Below, piece after piece: positions 26,168-34,698 of a stretch of 64,000 nucleotides of DNA. The notes under the pieces are model-generated. The model saw only the letters and a program-made list of their open reading frames with translations. It searched no databases and had not been told where the DNA came from. The translations under genes were made by a program, and so were the position numbers. This DNA is from Burkholderia puraquae. GTDB lineage: Bacteria; Pseudomonadota; Gammaproteobacteria; Burkholderiales; Burkholderiaceae. The number at the start of each line of letters is the position of its first letter. Positions within the stretch are counted from its first letter, which is position 1. The stretch is taken from the NCBI RefSeq assembly GCF_002099195.1, contig NZ_NBYX01000017.1, positions 62,001 through 126,000 of the forward strand, read 5' to 3'.

Positions 26168-26199
26168 GATACGGCACGCGATGTTTCGCATGCCGTATC
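26168..26199. terminator. hairpin 2 between convergent genes
   Basis: GATACGGCA pairs with TGCCGTATC; after one mismatch GCGA pairs with TCGC around TGTT. It lies 10 bases before the stop of the minus-strand aldo/keto reductase, so it probably terminates that gene or both directions. Confidence 0.6.
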
Positions 26200-26208
26200 G
26201 ACTGCCGG

Positions 26209-27252
26209 TCAGATCGCCTGATCGGTGGACGGCTTTTCCCACAGATTGATGCCGCCTTCCGTCGCGTGACGATCGATCTCCGCGAGCTCCTCCGCCGAGA
26301 ATTCGAGATTCTTCAGCGCGCCGACGTTTTCACGCACCTGCTCCGCACGGCTCGCGCCGATCAGCGCGGACGTCACGCGGCCGTTGCGCAATACCCATGC
26401 GAGCGCCATCTGCGCGAGGCTCTGCCCGCGCCGTTCGGCGATCGCGTTGAGCTTGCGCACATGCTCGAGGTTGTCCGCGCTCAGGTGATCCTGCTTCAGC
26501 GAACCGCCGCCCGGCTTGTTCACGCGCGCGTCGGCCGGCACGCCGTTCAGGTACTTCGACGTGAGCAGCCCCTGCGCGAGCGGCGTAAATGCAATGCTGC
26601 CCGTGCCGATCTCGTCGAGCGTGTCGAGCAGTTCCGTTTCGACCCAGCGGTTCAGCAGGTTGTACGACGGCTGGTGGATCAGCAGCGGCACCTTGTACTG
26701 CGCGAGCAGCTCGGCCATCTCGCGCGTCTTCGCCGCCGAATACGACGAAATGCCGATGTAGAGCGCCTTGCCCTGCTGTACGGCCGACGCGAGCGCGCCC
26801 GCCGTTTCCTCGAGCGGCGTGTGCGCATCGAAGCGGTGCGAATAGAAGATGTCGACGTAGTCGAGCCCCATCCGCTGCAGGCTCTGGTCGAGGCTCGCGA
26901 GCACGTACTTGCGCGAGCCGCCGCCGCTGCCGTACGGCCCCGGCCACATGTCCCAGCCGGCCTTCGTCGAGATCAGCAACTCGTCGCGATACGGCCGGAA
27001 ATCCTCCTTCAGCAGCCGGCCGAAGTTGGTTTCGGCGCTGCCGTACGGCGGCCCGTAGTTGTTCGCGAGATCGAAGTGGTTGATGCCGAGGTCGAACGCG
27101 GTGCGCAGGATATCGCGCTGCGTCGAGATCGGCGTCGAGTCGCCGAAGTTGTGCCACAGGCCAAGCGACAGCGCGGGCAGTTTGAGCCCGGATTTGCCGC
27201 AGGTGCGGTATTGCATGTCGGCATAACGTTCGGAAGCTGCTTCGTAGGCCAT
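26209..27252 (-). CDS. aldo/keto reductase, L-glyceraldehyde 3-phosphate reductase type
   Basis: A 347-residue NADPH-dependent reductase of the YghZ/Gpr type. The AKR catalytic tetrad is Asp61 and Tyr66 (HFDLANNYGPPYGSAE), Lys97 (LLISTKAGWDMWPGPYGSGGGSRKY) and His139 (YVDIFYSHRFD). The GPYGSGGSRK motif is characteristic of the L-glyceraldehyde 3-phosphate reductase subgroup, which detoxifies L-GAP and methylglyoxal; the NADP-binding ALIGASRAEQVRENV is near the C-terminus. An alternative start (MQYRTCG) is 12 codons downstream. Confidence 0.9.
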   Translation of the reverse strand: MAYEAASERYADMQYRTCGKSGLKLPALSLGLWHNFGDSTPISTQRDILRTAFDLGINHFDLANNYGPPYGSAETNFGRLLKEDFRPYRDELLISTKAGWDMWPGPYGSGGGSRKYVLASLDQSLQRMGLDYVDIFYSHRFDAHTPLEETAGALASAVQQGKALYIGISSYSAAKTREMAELLAQYKVPLLIHQPSYNLLNRWVETELLDTLDEIGTGSIAFTPLAQGLLTSKYLNGVPADARVNKPGGGSLKQDHLSADNLEHVRKLNAIAERRGQSLAQMALAWVLRNGRVTSALIGASRAEQVRENVGALKNLEFSAEELAEIDRHATEGGINLWEKPSTDQAI

Positions 27253-27446
27253 GAGTCGGTTCCGTCAGGACATCGGGGAAAGGGACGCGCGCCGGCCGCG
27301 CACACGGCGCGGCGACGGCGAAGGAGTCATACGACGACTATGGTAACGAAAGCGGCCGGTGCGCGCACGGCGGGCGAGGCGATGGACGCCGCCGCGGCCG
27401 TCGCCTACACTGCGGCGTCTCGAATCACCGTTTCAGCGAGGTTGGT

Positions 27447-27653
27447 ATGTCCCGGGTCATCTCGGTTGCACTGCTCGTCGGCGGCGTCGTGCTGCTGTAT
27501 TTCGGCGGACAGTCGTTCCATTCGATCAACGACAACGTGTCGCGCTTCTTCACCGGCTCGCCCGCAACGAAGACGATCCTGCTGATCGTGGGCGGCGCCG
27601 TCGCATCGTTCATCGGCCTGATCGGCCTCGCGATGCCGGGCGGCAAGCGCTGA
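27447..27653 (+). CDS. small membrane protein, DUF3185 type
   Basis: A 68-residue protein with two membrane helices (VISVALLVGGVVLLYFGGQSFHS and TILLIVGGAVASFIGLIGLAMPG) joined by a polar loop NDNVSRFFTGSPATK. This layout and sequence match small DUF3185 proteins common in beta- and gamma-proteobacteria; function unknown. CGAGG lies 8 bases before the ATG. Confidence 0.85.
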   Translation: MSRVISVALLVGGVVLLYFGGQSFHSINDNVSRFFTGSPATKTILLIVGGAVASFIGLIGLAMPGGKR

Positions 27654-27712
27654 GCGCGCAGCCGCGCGATGCACGAACGGCCCGCATCAGACGATCGGGC
27701 CGCGCCAGACGA

Positions 27713-27735
27713 AACGGGCGGCCAGGCCGCCCGTT
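27713..27735. terminator. hairpin between convergent genes
   Basis: AACGGGCGG pairs with CCGCCCGTT across CCAGG. On the minus strand it is followed by TTTC, weakly terminator-like for the PhyH gene; it also lies 60 bases after the DUF3185 gene. Confidence 0.5.
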
Positions 27736-27802
27736 GCTTCATTCGCCCGCGATGCGCCGCATCGCAGGTCCGCGGCGGTGTCGCCGCCCGGCCAATCCGA
27801 AC

Positions 27803-28576
27803 CTAGAACTGCACTTCCGGCTTCGACGCCGAGCGCGTACCGGGCACCGGCCGGTTGCTCGCGCCGTGGTACGTGTACACGAGCGAGAACTTCACCTGGT
27901 CGGAGCGGTTCTGCCCGGCCGAATGCAGCGTGTTGCTGTGGAAGAACACGACGTCGCCCGTCTGCAGCGACGGGCACGTGGCCGCATCGATCATCTTCCG
28001 GTTCTCCGGAAGGTCGCTGCGGAAGAACTTCGCATCGTCGAACGCTTCGGGCCCGAATTCGGCCGTATGCGACCCAGGCACGAGCCACAGTGCGCCGTTC
28101 TCGTTCGTTTCCGGCCCGAGCGCGAGCCACACCGACACCATGTCCGGGCGCTCGAACGACCAGTAGCGGAAATCGCGATGCCAGCCGGTCAGGCTCCCGT
28201 ACGCGGGATGCTTCGTCATCATGCAGTTGTGATGCGCGCGCGACAGCACGGGTTCTTCACCAAAATACGCGCGCATCCACGCGCCGATTTCGGGTGCGAT
28301 CGCGCGCTCGGCGAAGGCCGGATCGCGCGAGTACGCATCGAGCAGCCGCCGCACCGTATGCCCGCCCGGCGCATGCTTGGATTCGGGCGCGCCCGGGTAA
28401 CGCAGGTCCGCCTCGAACTCGATCGGCTCGGCCGCCTCCCGCAACTGGCGCTCCGCCACCTGCCTGAGCGCCGCACACTGCTCGTCGCCGACGAGGCCAC
28501 GCGCGACGACGAAGCCGCGCTCGCGCAATTCCGCGACTTGCGCGCGGATCGATTCCGACTGCAATGGAGACGACAT
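27803..28576 (-). CDS. phytanoyl-CoA dioxygenase (PhyH) family protein
   Basis: A 257-residue Fe(II)/2-oxoglutarate-dependent oxygenase. The iron-binding facial triad is visible as the HxD motif in TGWHRDFRYWSF and a distal His in LHSAGQNRSDQVKFSLVYTYHG, whose Arg would bind 2-oxoglutarate. The family hydroxylates diverse small molecules and natural products; the substrate here is unknown. It is monocistronic and divergent from a 350-base gene-poor region. The ATG codon matches the conserved N-terminal helix that begins SESIRAQVAELRERGFVV. Confidence 0.88.
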   Translation of the reverse strand: MSSPLQSESIRAQVAELRERGFVVARGLVGDEQCAALRQVAERQLREAAEPIEFEADLRYPGAPESKHAPGGHTVRRLLDAYSRDPAFAERAIAPEIGAWMRAYFGEEPVLSRAHHNCMMTKHPAYGSLTGWHRDFRYWSFERPDMVSVWLALGPETNENGALWLVPGSHTAEFGPEAFDDAKFFRSDLPENRKMIDAATCPSLQTGDVVFFHSNTLHSAGQNRSDQVKFSLVYTYHGASNRPVPGTRSASKPEVQF

Positions 28577-28928
28577 GGGATGCCAGACGCTTATTGTGTG
28601 AATGTGACGATTGTAAATCGGCGCCGGATGCCCCGAACAGCACCATTGTCATGCGCAGGGGCATGCCAATCGAAGATTTGATCCGGCTCAAGGGAACTGT
28701 GCGGCGCGGCACTGGCCTCACCGACAGGCGGTATGCGGCACACACCTTGTGGCACAAGGGTTTATCGCGACTTTTGCCCGTCATGAATCCCCTGTAGCCT
28801 GTCGCGGCCTGTCAATTCTGGCGGGCGCGGCGCGCAGCGAGTTTCGGTAAGATCCGTTGCGCCATCCGAGGCCGTTCATACCAGTGCGCTCCCAAGGGCG
28901 CCATCCATATAAGCGAAGCATCGTTCAC
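28577..28928. other. intergenic region between PhyH and an Arg-rich ORF
   Basis: About 350 bases, less GC-rich than neighbouring genes. A 77-codon plus-strand frame (28564-28797) overlaps the PhyH start and shows no recognisable domain, so it was not called. The region probably contains the PhyH promoter. Confidence 0.35.
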
Positions 28929-29270
28929 ATGCCATTCCGTCTGACTTCCCGTCTCAGCCGCGCTGCGAAGCGCGTCGTGCCGCCCGCTCCTGCCCGCTCG
29001 CTGCGCCATCACCGCGCCCGCACGCAGGCGCTGGCCGAGCGCACGCCCGCACATAGCCGGCTGGACGGCATCCGTGCGTGGTTCCACGCATTTTTCTCGA
29101 TGATGAGCGCACAGGCGTTCTCGCGCCGTGCCGGCCTGCGCTCGCTGCTGCAGAAACCGTCGTCGCTGCGCGCGCTCGCGCTGCGCCGCACGCTCGGCCC
29201 GCAGCGCCGCATCAACCGCCCGCGCCGCCTCGCGGCCAGCAACGGCTGGTTCGGGTTCGGCGCGCGCTGA
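28929..29270 (+). CDS. hypothetical Arg-rich protein, 113 residues
   Basis: A strongly basic frame (MPFRLTSRLSRAAKRVVPPAPARSLRHHRARTQ...), with a short hydrophobic aromatic patch IRAWFHAFFSMMSAQAF in the middle and GWFGFGAR at the end. It ends 90 bases before a strong bidirectional terminator, which supports a transcribed plus-strand unit. No clear Shine-Dalgarno is seen. The composition resembles out-of-frame translation of GC-rich DNA, so it may not be a gene. I do not recognise it. Confidence 0.4.
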   Translation: MPFRLTSRLSRAAKRVVPPAPARSLRHHRARTQALAERTPAHSRLDGIRAWFHAFFSMMSAQAFSRRAGLRSLLQKPSSLRALALRRTLGPQRRINRPRRLAASNGWFGFGAR

Positions 29271-29360
29271 GCCCACGCCGGCGGGCACCGCACGCGACGA
29301 TCTCCGTCGCGCGATTGCCCGTGCTGTTATCCGATCGCCCCGGCGATCGGAACCCATAAA

Positions 29361-29385
29361 AAAACCCCGGCTTTGCCGGGGTTTT
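29361..29385. terminator. bidirectional intrinsic terminator
   Basis: AAAACCCCGGC pairs with GCCGGGGTTTT across TTT, with A-rich sequence on the left and T-rich on the right, so it terminates both the plus-strand unit and metK, whose stop on the minus strand is 20 bases away. Confidence 0.92.
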
Positions 29386-29405
29386 TCATTTCGGGCGAAC
29401 GGCGC

Positions 29406-30593
<1,188 letters not shown>

Positions 30594-30657
30594 TTTTTCA
30601 GGCTCCTGTGTGGTTACGGTTGGTTTCACGTAGCCAGCTTCGTTGGGCCTGAAGCGG

Positions 30658-30745
30658 CGACGCTTTAGCGGATTACCAGGACCGGGCAGCGCGTATGACG
30701 CTAACCGGCTTCGCCCCGCAAGTTGTCAGTTAACTCGGCGAAGCC
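30658..30745 (-). ncRNA. SAM-II-like riboswitch candidate in the metK leader
   Basis: On the minus strand, P1 GGCUUCGCC (30745-30737) pairs perfectly with GGCGAAGCC (30715-30707). The 21-base loop reads GAGUUAACUGAC-AACUUGCGG. An inserted hairpin AGCG/CGCU follows, then GCUAAAGCGUCG (30669-30658). Loop UUGC can pair with GC(U)AA, and loop UGAC with GUCG, giving the P2 pseudoknot of SAM-II with the unpaired U that contacts SAM. The same motifs occur before metX. The tail lies 65 bases before the metK GTG. The class call is by pattern, not a covariance-model hit; the upstream P2-L3 triple elements are less well conserved than at metX. Confidence 0.62.
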
Positions 30746-30748
30746 CGT

Positions 30749-30754
30749 ATTATA
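30749..30754 (-). promoter_or_regulatory. -10 box of metK
   Basis: A perfect TATAAT on the minus strand, placed so that transcription would begin within or at the edge of the P1 stem of the SAM-II-like element. The -35 box is poor (CTGTGA at a 17-base spacing). Confidence 0.6.
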
Positions 30755-30858
30755 GCGGCTTTCCTGAATTGTCACAGAGCGCCGCCCGTGCTGCATCTTC
30801 CGCTGTCTCACCTACCTGTTCGCAACGCGCCGGCCAGCCGGTCCCACGGAGGTTTCGC

Positions 30859-31743
30859 ATGCTAGGTCGTCTAGCCACGCACCTCGCCATTGGCTTGCTG
30901 AAACTGCTCGCCCTGCTGCCGTACGGCCTGACCGCACGGTTCGGCGATGGTCTCGGCTGGCTGCTCTACAAGATCCCCAGCCGGCGAAAACGCATCGTAC
31001 ACACCAACCTGAAACTCTGCTTCCCGGATTGGAGCGAAGCGCGGCGCGAGGAAGTCGCAGGGCAGCATTTCCGCCACGCGATCCGCAGCTACGTCGAACG
31101 CAGCGTGCAGTGGTTCGGCTCGGAGAAAAAGCTCGCGAAGCTGATCCAGGTCGACAGCGCGGTCGACCTCGACGATCCGGACCTGCCGCCGACGCTGTTC
31201 CTCGGCCTGCATTTCGTCGGCATCGAGGCCGGCTCGATCTGGCTGAATCGTTCGCTGCACCGCCGCTGCGGGTCGCTCTACCAGCCGTTCTCGAACGCGG
31301 TGCTCGAGGAAGAGGCGAAGAAGGCGCGCGGGCGTTTCGACGCCGAGATGGTCGGCCGCGCGGACAGCGCGCGCGTCGTGCTGCGCTGGCTGCGCGACCG
31401 CAAGCCGGTGATGCTCGGCGCCGACATGGACTACGGGCTGCGCAACTCGACGTTCGTGCCCTTCTTCGGCGTGCCGGCCTGCACGCTGACGGCCGTCGGC
31501 CGGCTCGCGAAGGCGGGCCACGCGCAGGTCGTGCCGTTCATCGGCGAGGTGCTGCCGAACTACAAGGGTTACCGGCTGAAGGTATTCAAGCCGTGGGATC
31601 ACTACCCGACCGGTGACGACGATCTCGACGCGCGGCGGATGAACGAATTCCTCGAGGAACAGATCCCGCTGATGCCCGAGCAGTACTACTGGGTGCACAA
31701 GCGCTTCAAGACGCGCCCGGCTGGCGAGCCGAGCCTGTACTGA
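30859..31743 (+). CDS. lpxL: lipid A biosynthesis (lauroyl) acyltransferase
   Basis: A 294-residue inner-membrane enzyme of the LpxL/HtrB family that adds a secondary acyl chain to lipid A on the cytoplasmic face. An N-terminal amphipathic/membrane segment (LATHLAIGLLKLLALLPYGLTARFGDGLGWLLY) precedes the HX4E acyltransferase motif in LHFVGIEAGS, followed by the RNSTFVPFFGVPACTLTAVGRLA block and C-terminal PEQYYWVHKRFKTRP, all typical. The ATG at 30859 has GGAGG upstream. It is divergent from metK, so the two share the intervening 265 bases of regulatory DNA. Confidence 0.93.
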   Translation: MLGRLATHLAIGLLKLLALLPYGLTARFGDGLGWLLYKIPSRRKRIVHTNLKLCFPDWSEARREEVAGQHFRHAIRSYVERSVQWFGSEKKLAKLIQVDSAVDLDDPDLPPTLFLGLHFVGIEAGSIWLNRSLHRRCGSLYQPFSNAVLEEEAKKARGRFDAEMVGRADSARVVLRWLRDRKPVMLGADMDYGLRNSTFVPFFGVPACTLTAVGRLAKAGHAQVVPFIGEVLPNYKGYRLKVFKPWDHYPTGDDDLDARRMNEFLEEQIPLMPEQYYWVHKRFKTRPAGEPSLY

Positions 31744-32051
31744 GCCTCTCGAGCAAAACCCGCGGGCGCGCCTTCGTGTGTGCGCCTGCACGCTCCCCCT
31801 TCGACGCGACCGCCGAAGACTGTCGACCTCCTGGCGTACGAGCCACGGATCCGCACTGCCGCCCCCTGCACCACCCGTTGACCGGTCGTTGACCGCTACA
31901 CCGCCGCCCGCCCCTGCCCGCGCAGGACACCCCTGTCGGCTGCATGTATCATTTGCGGTTGAGATCAGCACGACGAACGAGGCCGCCCGGCATGGCGCGG
32001 CGTCGCGCGAGCCGCGCTGATCGCCTTGTTCGCCATGGAAATCCGGACCCA
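31744..32051. promoter_or_regulatory. lpxL-dapF intergenic region with a direct repeat
   Basis: About 310 bases without a gene. CGTTGACCG is repeated at 31876-31884 and 31887-31895, an 11-base period (one helical turn), so it may bind a regulator on one face of the DNA. A possible -10 TATCAT is at 31947-31952. Confidence 0.35.
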
Positions 32052-32921
32052 GTGAAACTCTCGTTCACCAAGATGCACGGCGCGGGCAACGACTTCGTCG
32101 TGCTCGACGGCTATTCGCGCGCATTGCCGCCGCTCACCGAAGCGCAGGTGCGCGCGCTCGCCAACCGCCACTTCGGCGTCGGCGCCGACCAGCTTCTGCT
32201 CGTCGAAAAACCGACCGTCGACGGCGTGGATTTCAAGTACCGGATCTTCAATTGCGACGGCGGCGAGGTCGAACACTGCGGCAACGGCGCGCGCTGCTTC
32301 GTGAAGTTCGTCAGCGACCGCGGCCTGACCGACAAGCGCAGCGTGCGCGTGCAGGTGATGAAGGGCCTGATCACGCTGACGATGCAGGACAACGGCGAAG
32401 TCGTCGTCGACATGGGCGCGCCCGTGTTCACGCCGGCGCAGGTGCCGTTCGATGCAGCGGGCCTCGACGGCCGCACCGAGGGTCGCGACACGCTGTGGCC
32501 GCTCGACGTCGGCGGCGCAACGCGCTGGATTTCGACGGTGACGATGGGCAACCCGCACGCGGTGCAGGTCGTCGACGACACCGAGGCCTATCCGGTGCTC
32601 GAAGAAGGCCCGCTGATCGAGCACCACGCGCGCTTCCCGGAGCGCGTGAACGCCGGCTTCATGCAGATCGTGTCGCGCAGCGAAGTGAAGCTGCGCGTGT
32701 ACGAACGCGCGGCGGGCGAGACGCTCGCGTGCGGCACCGGCGCGTGCGCCGCGGTCGCGGCCGGCATCCGGCGCGGCCTGCTCGATTCGCCCGTGACCGT
32801 GCACACGCACGGCGGCATGCTGACGATCAGCTGGGACGGCGCGCGCGACGAAGCCGCCGCGCTGATGATGGCCGGCCCCGCCACGACCGTGTTCGAAGGC
32901 GAGATCGACCTGCCCGCCTGA
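32052..32921 (+). CDS. dapF: diaminopimelate epimerase
   Basis: A 289-residue cofactor-independent epimerase that converts L,L- to meso-diaminopimelate for lysine and peptidoglycan synthesis. The two active-site thiols are Cys76 in EHCGNGARC and the cysteine in GETLACGTGACA near residue 220. Both flanking motifs are intact and the two domains are of the usual size. The start is the GTG at 32052 (VKLSFTKMHGAGNDF); the conserved N-terminus leaves no other choice. It starts the run dapF-DUF484-xerC-rlmI-like. Confidence 0.96.
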   Translation: MKLSFTKMHGAGNDFVVLDGYSRALPPLTEAQVRALANRHFGVGADQLLLVEKPTVDGVDFKYRIFNCDGGEVEHCGNGARCFVKFVSDRGLTDKRSVRVQVMKGLITLTMQDNGEVVVDMGAPVFTPAQVPFDAAGLDGRTEGRDTLWPLDVGGATRWISTVTMGNPHAVQVVDDTEAYPVLEEGPLIEHHARFPERVNAGFMQIVSRSEVKLRVYERAAGETLACGTGACAAVAAGIRRGLLDSPVTVHTHGGMLTISWDGARDEAAALMMAGPATTVFEGEIDLPA

Positions 32922-32958
32922 CCCTGCAACGTCCTTGATAACTGAACGCGCCAGCCAC

Positions 32959-33687
32959 ATGAACGATCGCGAAGTCGCCGACTACCTGCTCGCCAATCCC
33001 GAATTCTTCGCGCAGCACGCCGAACTGCTCGCGACGATCCGTCTCGCGAACCCGCACGGCAAGGCCGCGATCTCGCTGCAGGAGCGGCAGATGGAGATGC
33101 TGCGCGACAAGAACAAGCATCTCGAGCGCCGGCTCGCCGAACTCGTGCGCTACGGCCACGAGAACGACAGCCTGTCCGCGAAGTTCAGCCGCTGGACCGC
33201 GCGCGTGATCGCGGAACGCGATCCGTACGCGCTGCCGCGCACGATCGCCGACGGCATCGCCGAAGTATTCGACGTGCCACAAACGGCGCTGCGCGTGTGG
33301 GACGTCGCCGACACCTACTCGCAGGCCGATTTCGCGCGCCAGGTCGGCGAGGAAGTGCGCCTGTTCACGAATGGGCTGTCGACGCCGTACTGCGGCGCGA
33401 ACACGGGCTTCGAAGCCGCGCAGTGGCTCGCGCCCGCGCTCGCCGCCCAGGCCGCGAATGCGGCGGAAGGCGCGGAAGCCGCGCCGCCTGCCGGCGACGG
33501 TTCGGCCGCATCGGTCGCGCTGCTTGCGCTGCGTGCGCCGCTCGCGGGCACCGATGCGCCCGCGTTCGGCCTGCTCGTGCTCGGCTCACCCGACCCGCGC
33601 CGCTTCCACGACGGGATGGCCACCGACTTCCTCGCGCAGATCGCGACGCTCGCGAGCGCCGCGCTCACGCGCCTGCTGCCGCACTGA
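32959..33687 (+). CDS. DUF484 family protein
   Basis: A 242-residue protein with the N-terminal REVADYLLANPEFFAQHAELLATIRLANPHGKAAISLQERQMEMLRDKNKHLERRL motif that defines the DUF484/YigA family, a short coiled coil, and a GAF-like C-terminal domain (residues about 90-240). An Ala/Glu-rich insert lies at about 165-190. The family sits between dapF and xerC in many proteobacteria, as here, but its role is unknown. Spacing to xerC is 14 bases. Confidence 0.92.
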   Translation: MNDREVADYLLANPEFFAQHAELLATIRLANPHGKAAISLQERQMEMLRDKNKHLERRLAELVRYGHENDSLSAKFSRWTARVIAERDPYALPRTIADGIAEVFDVPQTALRVWDVADTYSQADFARQVGEEVRLFTNGLSTPYCGANTGFEAAQWLAPALAAQAANAAEGAEAAPPAGDGSAASVALLALRAPLAGTDAPAFGLLVLGSPDPRRFHDGMATDFLAQIATLASAALTRLLPH

Positions 33688-33701
33688 TCCTTCCGCACGC
33701 G

Positions 33702-34622
33702 ATGACAGACGATCCGATTGCCGCCTACCTGTCGAACCTGAAGCACGTCAGGCAGTTGTCGGAACACACGCTGCGCGCGTACACGCACGAACTCGACGAG
33801 TTGAAGAAGCTCGCGAACGGCCGGCCGCTCGAAGCGCTGACGGCCGCCGACATGCGCGGCGCGGTCGCGCGCGCGCATTCGGGCGGGCTGTCCGCCCGGT
33901 CGATCTCGCACCGGCTGTCCGCGTGGCGCGCGTTCTACCGCTGGCTCGCGCAGCGCATCGAGATGCCCGCGAACCCGGTCGCCGCGGTGCGCGCGCCGAA
34001 ACGCGCGAAGACCTTGCCGAAGGCGCTGTCGGTCGACGATGCATCGGCGCTGATGGACGCGCCGCTCGCCGGCACGACCGAAGGCATCCGCGATCACGCG
34101 ATCCTCGAGCTGTTCTATTCGTCGGGGCTGCGCCTCGCCGAGCTGATCGGGCTCGACGTGATGTACACGCAGGCCGACGGTTACCGCTCGGCCGGCTGGC
34201 TCGACCTCGCCGAAGCCGAAGTCACCGTACGCGGCAAGGGTAACAAGGAGCGCAAGGTGCCGGTCGGCCGCAAGGCGATCGATGCACTGAACGCATGGCT
34301 CGCGGTGCGCGGCGAATTCGTGAAGCACGATCCGCATCCGCTGTTCGTGTCCGTGCGCGGCAACCGGATGTCGCCGGGCGTCGTGCGCGAGCGCGTGAAG
34401 CGCGCGGCGCTCACCGCGGGCATTCCCGCCAACGTCCATCCGCACGTGCTGCGCCACTCGTTCGCGACGCACGTGCTGCAGTCGAGCGGCGACCTGCGCG
34501 CCGTGCAGGAACTGCTCGGCCACGCGAGCGTCTCCGCGACGCAGGTCTATACGTCGCTCGACTTCCAGCATCTCGCGAAAATTTACGACAGCGCGCATCC
34601 GCGCGCGAAGAAGCGCGACTGA
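33702..34622 (+). CDS. xerC: tyrosine recombinase XerC
   Basis: A 306-residue site-specific recombinase that, with XerD, resolves chromosome dimers at dif near the terminus. The N-terminal SAM-like core-binding domain (IAAYLSNLKHVRQLSEHTLRAYTHELDEL) is followed by the catalytic domain with the Arg in SSGLRLAELIGLD, Lys in VRGKGNKERKVPVG, HxxR in PHVLRHSFATH, His in LLGHASVSATQVYT and the nucleophilic Tyr in that last block. The dapF-DUF484-xerC order is classic and excludes an integrase of a mobile element. Confidence 0.96.
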   Translation: MTDDPIAAYLSNLKHVRQLSEHTLRAYTHELDELKKLANGRPLEALTAADMRGAVARAHSGGLSARSISHRLSAWRAFYRWLAQRIEMPANPVAAVRAPKRAKTLPKALSVDDASALMDAPLAGTTEGIRDHAILELFYSSGLRLAELIGLDVMYTQADGYRSAGWLDLAEAEVTVRGKGNKERKVPVGRKAIDALNAWLAVRGEFVKHDPHPLFVSVRGNRMSPGVVRERVKRAALTAGIPANVHPHVLRHSFATHVLQSSGDLRAVQELLGHASVSATQVYTSLDFQHLAKIYDSAHPRAKKRD

Positions 34623-34698
34623 CGCGCGTCCCGTGTTACCCGCCGCGCGCGGCGACCGGCCACGGTCGGCTTCGCGCACGGCCCATTTCGATCTCATC

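Noticed and set aside
28564..28797. 77-codon plus-strand frame beside the PhyH gene
   Set aside because: Overlaps the PhyH start, lacks a ribosome-binding site and any recognisable domain; probably the promoter region.
30594..30629. Upstream ATG for metK
   Set aside because: Adds 12 residues not found in the family; the GTG at 30593 has AGGAG at good spacing and begins the conserved VANDYLF.
33702..34622. Tyrosine recombinase as a sign of a mobile element
   Set aside because: It sits in the dapF-DUF484-xerC core order and matches XerC; no attachment site or element genes are near.
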